A DNA stretch of 36,514 nucleotides from Wenzhouxiangella sp. 15190 (lineage in GTDB: Bacteria; Pseudomonadota; Gammaproteobacteria; Xanthomonadales; Wenzhouxiangellaceae). The notes below the pieces were generated by a model. It was not told the DNA's origin and made no database searches. It saw nothing but the letters and a program-made list of their open reading frames with translations. The stretch covers positions 1 to 36,514 of the forward strand of contig NZ_QVMV01000040.1 in assembly GCF_003417465.1 (NCBI RefSeq), read 5' to 3'. The position numbers and the translations under genes were made by a program. Shown piece after piece: positions 1 to 9,711 of this stretch; positions within the stretch are counted from its first letter, which is position 1; every line of letters starts with the position of its first letter.

Positions 1-1
1 C

Positions 2-241
2 GGCTGCGACATGTCGGGCTGGGTCCGGCTGGCCGGCGTTCCCACGGTCATCTACGGCCCCGGCGAGATCGAGCTGGCGCACGCCCCGAACGAGCCCGTC
101 TCGCTGAAAGCGACCTACCGGGTCGCGCGCACCCTGGTCAAGGCCACCGAACGACTGCTGGAAACCCCGGTCGACGATCTCCAGCCATCGGGCAAGAAGC
201 CGCAGCGAGCCGAACGCAAAGAGCATCATTCGGTCAACTGA
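2..241 (+). CDS. M20-family amidohydrolase/deacetylase, C-terminal fragment
   Basis: The reading frame is open from the left edge, so only about the last 79 residues are present. The segment GCDMSGWVRLAGVPTVIYGPG, then a Gly-Glu-Ile-Glu-Leu-Ala-His-Ala-Pro-Asn-Glu stretch, matches the C-terminal part of M20 metallopeptidases such as ArgE, DapE and ACY1-type deacetylases. In that family this region holds a GIPT(V/I)xxGPG loop and a conserved active-site-region His followed by Pro/Asn-Glu. These enzymes remove an acyl group from an amino acid or related amide in the cytoplasm. The tail is basic and ends in VN. Substrate cannot be decided from this fragment; acetylornithine deacetylase is one possibility. 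The next gene converges on it. Confidence 0.6.
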   Translation, partial: GCDMSGWVRLAGVPTVIYGPGEIELAHAPNEPVSLKATYRVARTLVKATERLLETPVDDLQPSGKKPQRAERKEHHSVN

Positions 242-304
242 AAACCTGGAACAGCGCTCAGCTGAAGAGCACCCCCCGATTCGGCCACTAACGGCCCAAA
301 GCCA

Positions 305-730
305 TTAACCAATCCACCCACGCCTTCGCGCCACGACCGAGAACCACAACAGCCCGGCGCCGATGGCGAGAATCACCACGGGAAACGCCGCTGCCTGAGC
401 GAGACCGAGCCGGCCAATGGCATCCAGCACGAACAATACGTAGACGAACTGGATCACCACGAATACCAGCGAGACGGTGAAAGCGCTCACCGCCCAGGCC
501 CGGCGCATCAGCAATCCGACGGCGCCGGCCAGGCCGGTAAATACGGCAATGCCATAGACCACGAACAGCCAGGTCGGTCGCGCCTCGAACAGCTCGCGCT
601 GGGCCTCACTCATTTGTTCCAGCGCCGCCTCGTCGGTCAGCGGGTCCATCACAAAAGCCATGACCCCGAAGAGCATCCATATCAGGGCCAGCCCGGCCAC
701 GATCCAGTACCAGCGTGGGGTTGTCGTCAT
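305..730 (-). CDS. Small four-helix membrane protein, unknown function
   Basis: A 141-142 residue protein with about four hydrophobic segments, near residues 8-28, 55-77, 82-104 and 113-135, and a charged, acidic loop after the first. It is therefore probably an inner-membrane protein. Two adjacent ATG codons (733 and 730) could start it. A GGAG motif sits about 4 nt before the first and 7 nt before the second, so the second is preferred. I do not recognise a functional family; it resembles the small uncharacterised DoxX-like or sugar-transporter-like proteins often annotated in proteobacteria, but no catalytic residues are visible. It stands alone, convergent with the M20 gene and divergent from the VWA gene. 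Confidence 0.6.
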   Translation of the reverse strand: MTTTPRWYWIVAGLALIWMLFGVMAFVMDPLTDEAALEQMSEAQRELFEARPTWLFVVYGIAVFTGLAGAVGLLMRRAWAVSAFTVSLVFVVIQFVYVLFVLDAIGRLGLAQAAAFPVVILAIGAGLLWFSVVARRRGWIG

Positions 731-733
731 CAT

Positions 734-1019
734 GACTCTCCTTCAATCATCCAGACCACGGCTCATCCTCCTTCTCGAAGATCCGCCGAATTTCGATTAT
801 ATCGCCGAGTCGAGCCGGGCAAAGACGCCCCCATTCGACGGTCGCTTCCTTCGAGGCGACATCGATCAGCACGGCAAGCGACTGGCGGACGCGGTAATGT
901 AATGCTTTCCCAACGTTCCGGTCACGCGCCTGTACTGATGTCCGCAGGTGGCACGATTCGGTCGTTTTGTGCGTTCTGATGGTGTCAGTCCGCAACAGGT
1001 TTCAGGAAGGAGAGTCGTT
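734..1019. other. Divergent intergenic region
   Basis: This 286-bp gap separates the small membrane protein gene (minus) from the VWA gene (plus) and should hold both promoters. The plus-strand ribosome binding site AGGAAGGAG lies at 1004-1012. No convincing -35/-10 pair, repeat or RNA gene was seen. Short open frames cross it but lack recognisable protein features. Confidence 0.4.
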
Positions 1020-3008
1020 GTGAACACGAAGTACCCTTGCCGGCAGGCGGTTGTCGTCTTGCTGATGGCCGCATTACTGCCCCTGGCTGCCCAGGCGGAA
1101 CAAGCACAAACGGAGAAGACTATCCTCGTGCTCGACGCTTCCGGCTCGATGTGGGGGCAGATCGAGGGCGAGTCCAAGATCGCGATCGCGCGTTCCGTTA
1201 TCGACGACCTGCTCGATTCCATGCCGCCGGAGCGGTCTCTGGGGCTGAGTGCCTATGGCCACCGTGAAAAAGGCAACTGCGCCGACATCGAGCTGCTGGT
1301 GCCGCCCGGTCCGGACACGCGTGACGCCATCCGCGAGGCGGTGGCCAGGCTGAATCCGCGCGGCAAGACGCCGCTGTCCGATGCCGTGGTCGCGGCCGCC
1401 GAGGCGCTGAAATACGAGGAGGAGAAGGCCTCCGTGATCCTGATCTCCGACGGGCGCGAGACCTGCGATCGTGATCCCTGCGAAGTGGGCCGGCGGCTGG
1501 ACGAACTGGGCGTTGATTTCACCGCCCACGTGGTCGGCTTCGATGTCGACGACAGCGAGGACCAGGCCCAGCTGCGCTGCCTGGCGGAGAATACCGGCGG
1601 GCGTTTCTTCAGCGCGGGCGACGCGGGTGAGCTTTCCGACGCGCTCGAGGCCGTCAGCCAGCCCGAACCCGAACCGGCCGAAGCCAGCCTGACCGCTCCG
1701 GAAACCGGTCTCGCCGGCGGCACGGTCGAGGTCGAGTGGGCCGGTCCTGACGAAGAGCGCGACTATATCGCGGTCGCGTACAAGGGCGAATCGGCCAACC
1801 GGCACATCAACTTCACCTACACCGAGGAAGGCTCGCCCCTGGAACTGACCCTGCCGCCGGAAGAAGGTGAATACGAGCTTCGCTACATTCGGCGCCAGGG
1901 CCGGCAGATCCTGGCGGGTGAAACCATCACGGTCGAGCCGGTCCAAGCCACCCTCACCGCGCCCGATACTGCTGCCGCCGGCGATGACATCACCGTCGAA
2001 TGGGAAGGGCCGGATTACCGGCGCGACTACATCGCGATCACGCGGCCCGATGATGACCCCGGCCGGCATATCAATTTCACCTACACGAAAGACGGCTCGC
2101 CGCTCGAGCTGAAGATGCCCGCCGAATCCGGCGACTACGAAATCCGCTATATCCAGCGCCAGGACCGCACCATTCTGGCGCGCCATCCCATCACCGTCGA
2201 GCCGGTCGAGGCGAGCGTTTCCGCGCCCGACACCGCCGCCGCCGGGGATGACATCACCGTCGAATGGGAAGGGCCGGACTACCGGCGCGACTACATCGCG
2301 ATCACGCGGCCCGATAATGATTCCGGCAAGCACATCAACTTTACCTACACCAAGGACGGCTCGCCCCTCGAGCTTCAGATGCCGCCGGAAGCCGGCGACT
2401 ACGAGATCCGCTATATCCAGCGACAGGACCGCACCATTCTGGCGCGCCATCCCATCACCGTCGAGCCGGTCGAGGCCAGCCTGTCCGCGCCCGAGACCGC
2501 CGCGTCCGGCGCCCACATCACGGTCGATTGGGAAGGGCCGGATTACCGGCGCGACTACATCGCAATCACGCGACCCGATAATGATCCCGGCAAGCACATC
2601 AACTTTACCTACACCAAGGACGGTTCGCCGCTGGAACTGCAGATGCCGCCGGATCCCGGCGACTATGAGATCCGCTATATCCAGCGACAGGATCGCACCG
2701 TCCTGGCGCGTAGAGCCATCACCGTCGAACCGGTCGAGGTGAGCCTTTTGGCGCCCGAAACCGCCGTTGCAGGCGAGAATGTCTCGGTCGAATGGCAGGG
2801 GCCGGACTATCGGCGCGACTATATTTCAGTTGCACGACCCGGCGATGAGTCCGGAAATCACATCAAGTTCACCTACACCAACAAGGGTTCGCCGCTGGAA
2901 CTCGAGATGCCGTCGGAAGCCGGCGACTACGAGATCCGCTACATCCAGCGACAGGGGCGCCGCATTCTGGAAAGGAAGGCGATTACCGTTGAGCCGGGCG
3001 ATGGATGA
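1020..3008 (+). CDS. Exported von Willebrand A domain protein with five tandem 88-residue repeats
   Basis: A 662-residue protein. The GTG at 1020 is chosen because AGGAAGGAG ends 7 nt upstream and the frame then opens with a good signal peptide, cleaved after AQA (residue 26). Residues about 33-210 form a VWA domain with an intact MIDAS start, D39-A-S41-G-S43. The domain includes the segment LSDAVVAAAEAL and several cysteines that may form disulfides. Five repeats follow, at residues 217-304, 305-392, 393-480, 481-568 and 569-656. Each carries GPDYRRDYIAITRP-like, HINFTYTKDGSPLEL-like and GDYEIRYIQRQ-like segments and ends in ITVEPVE. The repeats look like beta-sandwich modules. VWA proteins with MIDAS sites usually bind metal and ligand at or beyond the inner membrane. 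The ligand is unknown and no partner gene is adjacent. Confidence 0.85.
   Translation: MNTKYPCRQAVVVLLMAALLPLAAQAEQAQTEKTILVLDASGSMWGQIEGESKIAIARSVIDDLLDSMPPERSLGLSAYGHREKGNCADIELLVPPGPDTRDAIREAVARLNPRGKTPLSDAVVAAAEALKYEEEKASVILISDGRETCDRDPCEVGRRLDELGVDFTAHVVGFDVDDSEDQAQLRCLAENTGGRFFSAGDAGELSDALEAVSQPEPEPAEASLTAPETGLAGGTVEVEWAGPDEERDYIAVAYKGESANRHINFTYTEEGSPLELTLPPEEGEYELRYIRRQGRQILAGETITVEPVQATLTAPDTAAAGDDITVEWEGPDYRRDYIAITRPDDDPGRHINFTYTKDGSPLELKMPAESGDYEIRYIQRQDRTILARHPITVEPVEASVSAPDTAAAGDDITVEWEGPDYRRDYIAITRPDNDSGKHINFTYTKDGSPLELQMPPEAGDYEIRYIQRQDRTILARHPITVEPVEASLSAPETAASGAHITVDWEGPDYRRDYIAITRPDNDPGKHINFTYTKDGSPLELQMPPDPGDYEIRYIQRQDRTVLARRAITVEPVEVSLLAPETAVAGENVSVEWQGPDYRRDYISVARPGDESGNHIKFTYTNKGSPLELEMPSEAGDYEIRYIQRQGRRILERKAITVEPGDG
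1668..2987 (+). repeat. Five in-register 264-bp tandem repeats
   Basis: The codons before each ITVEPVE boundary recur at 1932, 2196, 2460, 2724 and 2988, exactly 264 bp apart, and the first unit also fits a 264-bp length from 1668. Units 2, 3 and 4 (1932-2723) are nearly identical at protein level and very similar at DNA level, while units 1 and 5 are more diverged. This pattern suggests recent amplification of the central copies. Confidence 0.9.
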
Positions 3009-3032
3009 GTGAACGCCCGGGGCTTGCGGGAA

Positions 3033-3056
3033 TGCCGGTCCGGCGGGTGACCGGCA
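3033..3056. other. Hairpin after the VWA gene
   Basis: TGCCGGTC at 3033-3040 pairs perfectly with GACCGGCA at 3049-3056 around an 8-nt loop, 25 nt after the VWA stop codon. No T-tract follows, so it may be a weak or factor-assisted terminator or simply a 3' stabilising structure. Confidence 0.35.
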
Positions 3057-3098
3057 GCGTTACACTGGGGTGCCGTTCATGAGTGCCGACACATCGTC

Positions 3099-3506
3099 AT
3101 GGTCGCAGACACCCGGTCAGCCTGGATCACCTTCCTCGCCCACCTGATGTTCGTGCTGGCCGCGTGGTCGGTTTTCATCAAGTACGTCTTTCCGATCGCC
3201 TTCGCCCTGATTGCGGGCGAGGCCTGGAATACCTGGGTGTTCTGGGATCTGTGGCCGATCGCGCACGTCTGGCTGGGCTGGGCGCTGCTGGCGCAGCCCG
3301 GCTACACGCGCTGGCTCGCGGTCGCCATGTCGATAGTCGAGATCGTCATCATCGTCACCCTGTTCGTCGGATTCCTGTCTGAGCCGGACTGGACGATCTG
3401 GCGCACCAACTGGTTCGTCAACAAGGTGTTCGTCCTCACGGCCTTCGCACTCATTCTTGCTACCGTTGTCTACAGGCCCGAGCACTTCCGGACGAGGTCG
3501 CCATGA
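3099..3506 (+). CDS. Small four-helix membrane protein
   Basis: A 135-residue, strongly hydrophobic protein with four likely transmembrane helices, near residues 8-40, 47-66, 72-95 and 106-126, and a short basic tail. It is rich in Trp and has no signal peptide apart from its first helix. Its stop overlaps the start of the aldo/keto reductase gene (ATGA at 3503-3506), so the two are almost certainly translated together. The upstream ribosome binding site is weak, so the start is less certain than the end. I do not recognise a family. The overlap suggests it could be a membrane partner for the exported reductase, which is an inference from context only. Confidence 0.65.
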   Translation: MVADTRSAWITFLAHLMFVLAAWSVFIKYVFPIAFALIAGEAWNTWVFWDLWPIAHVWLGWALLAQPGYTRWLAVAMSIVEIVIIVTLFVGFLSEPDWTIWRTNWFVNKVFVLTAFALILATVVYRPEHFRTRSP

Positions 3507-4432
3507 GCATGCGATTTTCACGCCGCAACGCGATCAAACTGCTGGGCGCCGGCATGGCCGGGGCCTGGCTGGCACCGAATTTGTCCCTCGCCGCTCCCGG
3601 CGAATTGCTGTACAAGCCCGTTCCCGGCGGTGGACGGCTGCCGGTCATCGGCCTGGGCACCTGGCAGACCTTTAACGTCGGCAGCGACCCGAAACTGCTC
3701 GACGCGCGCACCGAAGTGGTACGCGCCTTCTTCGAGCACGGCGGTGGCCTGGTCGACTCCTCGCCGATGTACGGTTCAGCGCCGGACGTGATGGGCCATG
3801 CGCTCGAAAAGCTGGGCAAGCCCGATTCGCTGTACGCGGCCGAAAAGGTCTGGAGCCCGGCCGGCGGCAGTACACGCGAGCAGGTCGCCGAGCTGGCAAA
3901 GCGCTGGGGCATCGAAAAGTTCGACCTGGTGCAGATCCACAACCTCAGCGACTGGCGCGAACACCTGGAAGTGCTGCAGCAGATGAAGGCCAATGGCGAG
4001 ATCGCTCACGTCGGCATCACCACCTCGCACGGCCGCCGGCACGACGAGTGCGAGCGAATCATGCGTGATCACGACATCGACTTCGTGCAATTGACCTACA
4101 ACATCACCCATCGCGGGGTCGAAGACCGACTACTGCCGCTGGCGAAGGAGAAAGGCATCGCCGTGATTGCCAACCGGCCCTACGACGGCGGCAGCCTGAT
4201 CAAGGACATCCAGCGCCGGCACGAAGTGCCCGACTGGGCGGCCGAGGCATTCGATTGCCGCAACTGGGCCGATTTCCTTTTGAAGTTCATCGTCAGCCAC
4301 CCGGCGCTGACCTGTGCGATTCCGGCGACCACGAAGGTCGAGCACGTTGTCGAGAACATGCGCGCCGGCCACGAACCCATGCCGTCGCAGAAGACGCGCG
4401 AGCGGATGATCCGCCACGTCGAATCTCTGTAG
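3503..4432 (+). CDS. Tat-signal aldo/keto reductase
   Basis: A 309-residue protein of the aldo/keto reductase superfamily, whose members are (alpha/beta)8-barrel NADPH-dependent carbonyl reductases. The catalytic tetrad can be followed: D85 and Y90 in DSSPMYG, K115 in AAEKVW and H146 in QIHN. The C-terminal part has the cofactor-side pattern ending in CAIPATTKVEHVVEN. The N-terminus reads SRRNAIKLLGAGMAG, a twin-arginine motif plus hydrophobic segment, with a possible cleavage site near residue 30. The mature enzyme is therefore predicted to leave the cytoplasm folded, probably with bound cofactor. It overlaps the preceding membrane protein gene by 4 bp and is followed 7 bp later by a DUF6064-like gene. 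Its substrate cannot be read from the sequence. Confidence 0.85.
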   Translation: MSMRFSRRNAIKLLGAGMAGAWLAPNLSLAAPGELLYKPVPGGGRLPVIGLGTWQTFNVGSDPKLLDARTEVVRAFFEHGGGLVDSSPMYGSAPDVMGHALEKLGKPDSLYAAEKVWSPAGGSTREQVAELAKRWGIEKFDLVQIHNLSDWREHLEVLQQMKANGEIAHVGITTSHGRRHDECERIMRDHDIDFVQLTYNITHRGVEDRLLPLAKEKGIAVIANRPYDGGSLIKDIQRRHEVPDWAAEAFDCRNWADFLLKFIVSHPALTCAIPATTKVEHVVENMRAGHEPMPSQKTRERMIRHVESL

Positions 4433-4439
4433 CCGGCTT

Positions 4440-5084
4440 ATGGGCAACTGGCAGAGCTATCGCCTGGAAGACTTCATTCCCTTTTCCCCGGAGATCTACT
4501 GGCGCCTGGTCGAGCGCATCAACGAAGCCTTCTGGCCACTGCACATCCTCACTGCCGCCCTGGGCGTCGCTGCCCTGACACTGGCGCTTCGCGGCAACAC
4601 GCGAGTCGCGCTGGCCCTGCTCGCCCCGGCCTGGCTGAGCAGCGGCATCATTTTTCATTTCGAGTATTACGCCGAACTCAACTGGGCCGCCCCCTGGTTC
4701 GGCTGGAGCTTCATCGTCCAGGCGGCCTTGTTGACGGCTATCGCCGCAACCAATGCAACGCCTCGGGAACCCGGCCACTCCGGGAAGGTCACCCGCTTGA
4801 GCGGTGCGGCAATCACCATCGGCGCGCTTCTCGCCTACCCGCTCATCACCGCCGAAACCTACGGCCTGCACCCGGACCCCACTGCCATCGCGACCCTCGG
4901 CATTCTGCTGGTGTCCCTGCGAGGCGTTATCGCCTGGCTGGCGATACTCATCCCGACCCTTTGGTGCCTGGTCTCGACACTGACACTGATCCCGCTTGAA
5001 GCAGCCTGGGCGCCATTACCGCTGGCTGTGGCCATCGTTTCAGGAGCGTTCCTAATCATGGGAACTGACCGTCGAGAGGACTGA
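4440..5084 (+). CDS. DUF6064-like multi-pass membrane protein
   Basis: A 214-residue protein opening with YRLEDFIPFSPEIYWRLVER, a pattern I associate with the uncharacterised DUF6064 family. About six hydrophobic helices follow: two before residue 80, one near 86-104, and three between about 120 and 208. A short loop after the third helix is rich in Pro, Gly and His. It starts 7 bp after the aldo/keto reductase stop and is probably cotranscribed with it. No enzymatic motif is visible, so the function is unknown. The family assignment is from memory of the N-terminal motif and is moderately sure. Confidence 0.7.
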   Translation: MGNWQSYRLEDFIPFSPEIYWRLVERINEAFWPLHILTAALGVAALTLALRGNTRVALALLAPAWLSSGIIFHFEYYAELNWAAPWFGWSFIVQAALLTAIAATNATPREPGHSGKVTRLSGAAITIGALLAYPLITAETYGLHPDPTAIATLGILLVSLRGVIAWLAILIPTLWCLVSTLTLIPLEAAWAPLPLAVAIVSGAFLIMGTDRRED

Positions 5085-5098
5085 ACCCCATTACGACA

Positions 5099-5121
5099 AA
5101 TCCCGGCGCGAGGCCGGGATT
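5099..5121. terminator. Probable bidirectional terminator hairpin
   Basis: AATCCCGGC (5099-5107) and GCCGGGATT (5113-5121) form a perfect 9-bp stem with a 5-nt loop between two convergent genes. T-tracts are short on both strands, so efficiency is uncertain. Confidence 0.55.
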
Positions 5122-5157
5122 CATCGTCATTCCTTATGTAACCGGAAAAGCCTTCGA

Positions 5158-5364
5158 TCAACCGTCGCCGTTGTCGACTTCGTCCTCGACCTCGTCGGCG
5201 GCCTCTTCCATCTTGTCGCCGGCTTCTTCCATGGCTTCGTCGATATTTTCACCCGCTTCTTCGGCCGGGCCTTGCTCCTCGCAACCAGCCAGCATGCCGA
5301 CCGACAGCGCCAGCAGGATAGAGAACAGGATGCTGAACAGTTTGTTGTCCCTGAGCTTCGTCAT
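5158..5364 (-). CDS. Small acidic lipoprotein
   Basis: A 68-residue protein with a lipoprotein signal: basic start MTKLRDNK, a hydrophobic stretch, and the lipobox LAGC, which places the lipidated cysteine at residue 28. The 40-residue mature part is extremely acidic, made mostly of Glu, Asp, Ala and Gly in repeats of the kind EEAGxxxDEAMEEAGDKMEEAADEV, and looks like an extended amphipathic helix. It should be anchored in the inner or outer membrane on the periplasmic side. A GGAGGC-like ribosome binding site lies just upstream of the ATG. Comparable short entericidin-like lipoproteins are common but mostly uncharacterised. It is flanked by the terminator hairpin at 5099-5121. Confidence 0.7.
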   Translation of the reverse strand: MTKLRDNKLFSILFSILLALSVGMLAGCEEQGPAEEAGENIDEAMEEAGDKMEEAADEVEDEVDNGDG

Positions 5365-5455
5365 GACTTTTCGCCTCCTTCGTTTGTAGGCAGTTTCAGG
5401 TTACGTCGCGCAAGCGCAAAAGTCGACGCCGAGCTGTCCGGTCGATCCGTCAGTG

Positions 5456-5461
5456 TAGAAT
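5456..5461 (+). promoter_or_regulatory. Possible extended -10 promoter for the yccF-like gene
   Basis: TGTAGAAT at 5454-5461 resembles an extended -10 element, 36 bp before the yccF-like ATG. The -35 region (around 5433-5438) is poor. The same TGTAGAAT octamer occurs before ygfZ (14076-14083), which gives mild support. Confidence 0.3.
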
Positions 5462-5497
5462 TCGGTAACCTCGAATCACTCTGGCGAGTTGCAAAGT

Positions 5498-5932
5498 ATG
5501 CTTCGTCTTATCGGCAACATCATCTGGTTCGTGCTGGGCGGGTTCTTCATGGGGCTGGCCTGGTGGTTCTACGGGTTGCTCTGCTTCATCAGCATCATCG
5601 GCATCCCCTGGGGCCGGGCCTGTTTCGTGCTCGGCAAGTTCATGTTCTGGCCTTTCGGGCGCGAGGCGGTCGACCGGCGCACGCTGACCGGCCGGGAGGA
5701 TATCGGCACCGGCTGCCTGGGCATGATCGGAAACGTCATCTGGTTCGTGGTGGCGGGCATCTGGCTGGCCATCGGCCACCTGTTCTGGGCGCTGGCGCTG
5801 TTCATCACCATTATCGGCATTCCGTTCGGCATCCAGCACGTCAAGCTGGCCGGTATCGCGCTTTTCCCGATCGGCAAGTCCGTGGTGCTCTCGGAGGTCG
5901 CCGATGCCACGCGGCGGGCACGACACGACTGA
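5498..5932 (+). CDS. YccF domain inner-membrane protein
   Basis: A 144-residue protein with two related halves. Each half has a hydrophobic helix pair and an IIGIP motif: IIGIPWGRACF in the first and IIGIPFGIQHVKLAGIALFPIG in the second. This duplication, and the start with NIIWFVLGGF, are typical of the YccF family of small inner-membrane proteins, whose function is not established. The ATG at 5498 is preferred over the in-frame TTG at 5489 because it gives the family's usual N-terminus. The next gene, a HAD phosphatase, begins 4 bp after the stop, so the two are probably cotranscribed. Confidence 0.8.
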   Translation: MLRLIGNIIWFVLGGFFMGLAWWFYGLLCFISIIGIPWGRACFVLGKFMFWPFGREAVDRRTLTGREDIGTGCLGMIGNVIWFVVAGIWLAIGHLFWALALFITIIGIPFGIQHVKLAGIALFPIGKSVVLSEVADATRRARHD

Positions 5933-5936
5933 TCGC

Positions 5937-6632
5937 ATGAACCTGCTGCTCGATCTAGATGGCACGCTGACCGATCCGCGCGAGGGAATCACGCGCTGCA
6001 TCCAGCACGCGCTGGAGCGGCTCGGTCGCCCGGTACCCGCCCAGGACGAGCTGCTCGGCTGCATCGGCCCGCCGCTGCATGCGAGCTTCGAGGAACTGCT
6101 CGACGGCGACGGGACCCTCGCCCATCGCGCCGTGGCGTTCTACCGGGAACGCTTCGGGGAAGTCGGTCTCTACGAGAATGTTCCCTACCCCGGCATCGCC
6201 GATGCCCTGGAGACCCTCCAGCAACGCGGCGCAAGGCTTTTCGTGGCCACATCGAAGCCGACGATCTATGCGCGCCGGATTATTTCGCACTTTGGCCTCG
6301 AGGGCAGGCTGGAGGACGTCTTCGGCAGCGAACTCGACGGCACTCGCACGAACAAGGTGGAACTGCTGGCCTGGATTCTTGAACGGACGGCCCTGGATCC
6401 CCGCTGCACGTTGATGGTCGGTGATCGACGACACGATATCGCCGGCGCCATTGCCAACGGCGTCGAACCAATCGGTGTGACCTGGGGTTACGGCGGCCAT
6501 CGTGAACTGCTCGATGCCGGGGCGGCCCGGCTGATCGACCGTCCGAGCCAATTGGCGGCACTCGGATTGTCGGCGGTTGGAAGCCCCCGACTTTACAAGC
6601 CTGCGGCCTTCGGAGACACTGAAACGCAGTAG
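5937..6632 (+). CDS. HAD-superfamily phosphatase, phosphoglycolate phosphatase-like
   Basis: A 231-residue protein of HAD subfamily IA. Motif I is DLDGTLTDP with nucleophile D6 and acid/base D8, motif II is the TSKP segment, and motifs III/IV run to GDRRHDI with its acidic metal ligands. A helical cap domain lies roughly between residues 15 and 85. Such enzymes hydrolyse small phosphate esters or pyrophosphate using Mg2+. The closest remembered relatives are phosphoglycolate phosphatase and PpaX-like proteins, but the substrate is not determined. The ATG at 5937 is chosen over the one at 5904 because it leaves only a few residues before motif I and follows the upstream stop by 4 bp. The tail after residue 205 looks extra. 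Confidence 0.82.
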   Translation: MNLLLDLDGTLTDPREGITRCIQHALERLGRPVPAQDELLGCIGPPLHASFEELLDGDGTLAHRAVAFYRERFGEVGLYENVPYPGIADALETLQQRGARLFVATSKPTIYARRIISHFGLEGRLEDVFGSELDGTRTNKVELLAWILERTALDPRCTLMVGDRRHDIAGAIANGVEPIGVTWGYGGHRELLDAGAARLIDRPSQLAALGLSAVGSPRLYKPAAFGDTETQ

Positions 6633-6665
6633 ATTCCAAAGCATTGGCGAAGAGGAAAGGCACCC

Positions 6666-8627
<1,962 letters not shown>

Positions 8628-8647
8628 AGCCGCCTGCTCGACCTCGC

Positions 8648-9013
8648 TCAGCCTTCGTCCAGGTCGCGGTAGCACGCCGACCGGAATCGCGGTGTGCAAA
8701 GCGCCAAAAAGACGAGATCGTCCTCGCCCGTGTTCTCGATACGCTGTGCCAGACCGGGTGGGATGATGACCACATCGCCAATGGCTACGGCTTCCCGGAC
8801 ACCGTTTCCCAGTTCGACGCGACCGCGACCCGAAACGATCGTGTAGCGCTCGGTAATACCGTCGAGTGCGTGCCAGCGCGTGATGCCGCCGGGCGCCACG
8901 CGTGCGCGTGCGATGGAAAGCGCCGGATCATCGTCGGTATTGCTCAGTTCGGTAATCCAGCAGCCTTCTTCGAACCAGTATTCCGGGCAATCGTGGGCAT
9001 GCCTGATCGTCAT
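8648..9013 (-). CDS. Single-domain cupin protein
   Basis: A 121-residue small beta-barrel protein. The sequence runs ARVAPGGITRWHALDGITERYTIVSGRG and on to GDVVIIPPGLAQRIENTGEDDLVFLALCTPRF, the usual two-part cupin pattern. Candidate metal ligands of the first motif are W-H48 and E54, while the second motif has Gln where many cupins have His (PPGLAQRIEN), so the metal site may be incomplete. Cupins range from dioxygenases and isomerases to sugar-binding proteins, so no function is assigned. The start overlaps the mtgA stop by 4 bp (ATGA), making it the last gene of the sdhE-ygfX-mtgA set. It converges on acs. Confidence 0.75.
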   Translation of the reverse strand: MTIRHAHDCPEYWFEEGCWITELSNTDDDPALSIARARVAPGGITRWHALDGITERYTIVSGRGRVELGNGVREAVAIGDVVIIPPGLAQRIENTGEDDLVFLALCTPRFRSACYRDLDEG

Positions 9014-9711
9014 CGTGGTTTCTCCCGTTGGGGATGCGGTACCCAGGCTGGGCCAAGATTGTCCATCTGTTCGAGAATCCAGCGCCTGCGCTCATAAACG
9101 AACGCGTCCGGCTGTGCGGCCGAGAGGCGCTTGGGTGCCGGCAGTATCGCGGCGAGTGCGGCGGCTTCCGCACGGGTAAGCTCGGCTGCCCGCGTGCCGA
9201 AATAATGCGCTGCCGCTGCTTCGGCGCCATAGACACCCGTGTCGAACTCGGCAATATTGAGATAGATCTCGAGCAGACGATGCTTGGGCACGAACAACTC
9301 CAGCGGCACGGTCAGCGCCGCTTCCAGGCCCTTGCGAGCCCAGTCGCGGCCGGACCAGAGATAGAGATTGCGTGCCAGCTGCTGGGTGATGGTGCTGGCG
9401 CCGCGCAGGCGGCCACCGTCGAGGTGCGTATCGACCGCCTGGCGGATCTGGTCGATGTCGAAACCGGAGTGGTGGGGAAACTTCTGGTCTTCGGACGCGA
9501 TCACGGCGAGCTTGAGATGATCGGAGATCTGCCGGTAAGGCACCCACTCCTGCCGGACGGCACGATCGTTTTGCCAGGCGTCCATGGCCATGTAGGCCGA
9601 TGTCGCCGGGTCGATCCATCGCAACGGCAGGGTCAGGCCGACCAGGAGGAGCAAGCCGAGCAGCCCGAGGCGCCAGGTCCACTTCAGGCAGGAACGCAGG
9701 AATCGTTTCAT
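9010..9711 (-). CDS. mtgA: Monofunctional peptidoglycan glycosyltransferase
   Basis: A 233-residue membrane-anchored protein of glycosyltransferase family 51. One N-terminal helix (residues about 13-30) precedes the catalytic domain. The motifs are in order: EDQKFPHHSGFD with catalytic E74, RGASTITQQLARN, and KHRLLEIYLNIAEF with the second conserved Glu. These enzymes polymerise glycan strands from lipid II at the outer face of the inner membrane. There is no transpeptidase domain, which fits MtgA rather than a class A penicillin-binding protein. The start overlaps the ygfX stop (ATGA) and the stop overlaps the cupin start, so it is translationally coupled on both sides. Confidence 0.95.
   Translation of the reverse strand: MKRFLRSCLKWTWRLGLLGLLLLVGLTLPLRWIDPATSAYMAMDAWQNDRAVRQEWVPYRQISDHLKLAVIASEDQKFPHHSGFDIDQIRQAVDTHLDGGRLRGASTITQQLARNLYLWSGRDWARKGLEAALTVPLELFVPKHRLLEIYLNIAEFDTGVYGAEAAAAHYFGTRAAELTRAEAAALAAILPAPKRLSAAQPDAFVYERRRWILEQMDNLGPAWVPHPQREKPR

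Noticed and set aside
660-902. 80-codon plus-strand frame overlapping the small membrane protein gene
   Set aside because: Runs through the divergent promoter region and is opposite a better supported gene; no motif or ribosome binding site.
1074-2597. 507-codon minus-strand open frame opposite the VWA gene
   Set aside because: It is an antisense shadow of the repeat array, repeats with the same 264-bp period, and has no recognisable domain or ribosome binding site.
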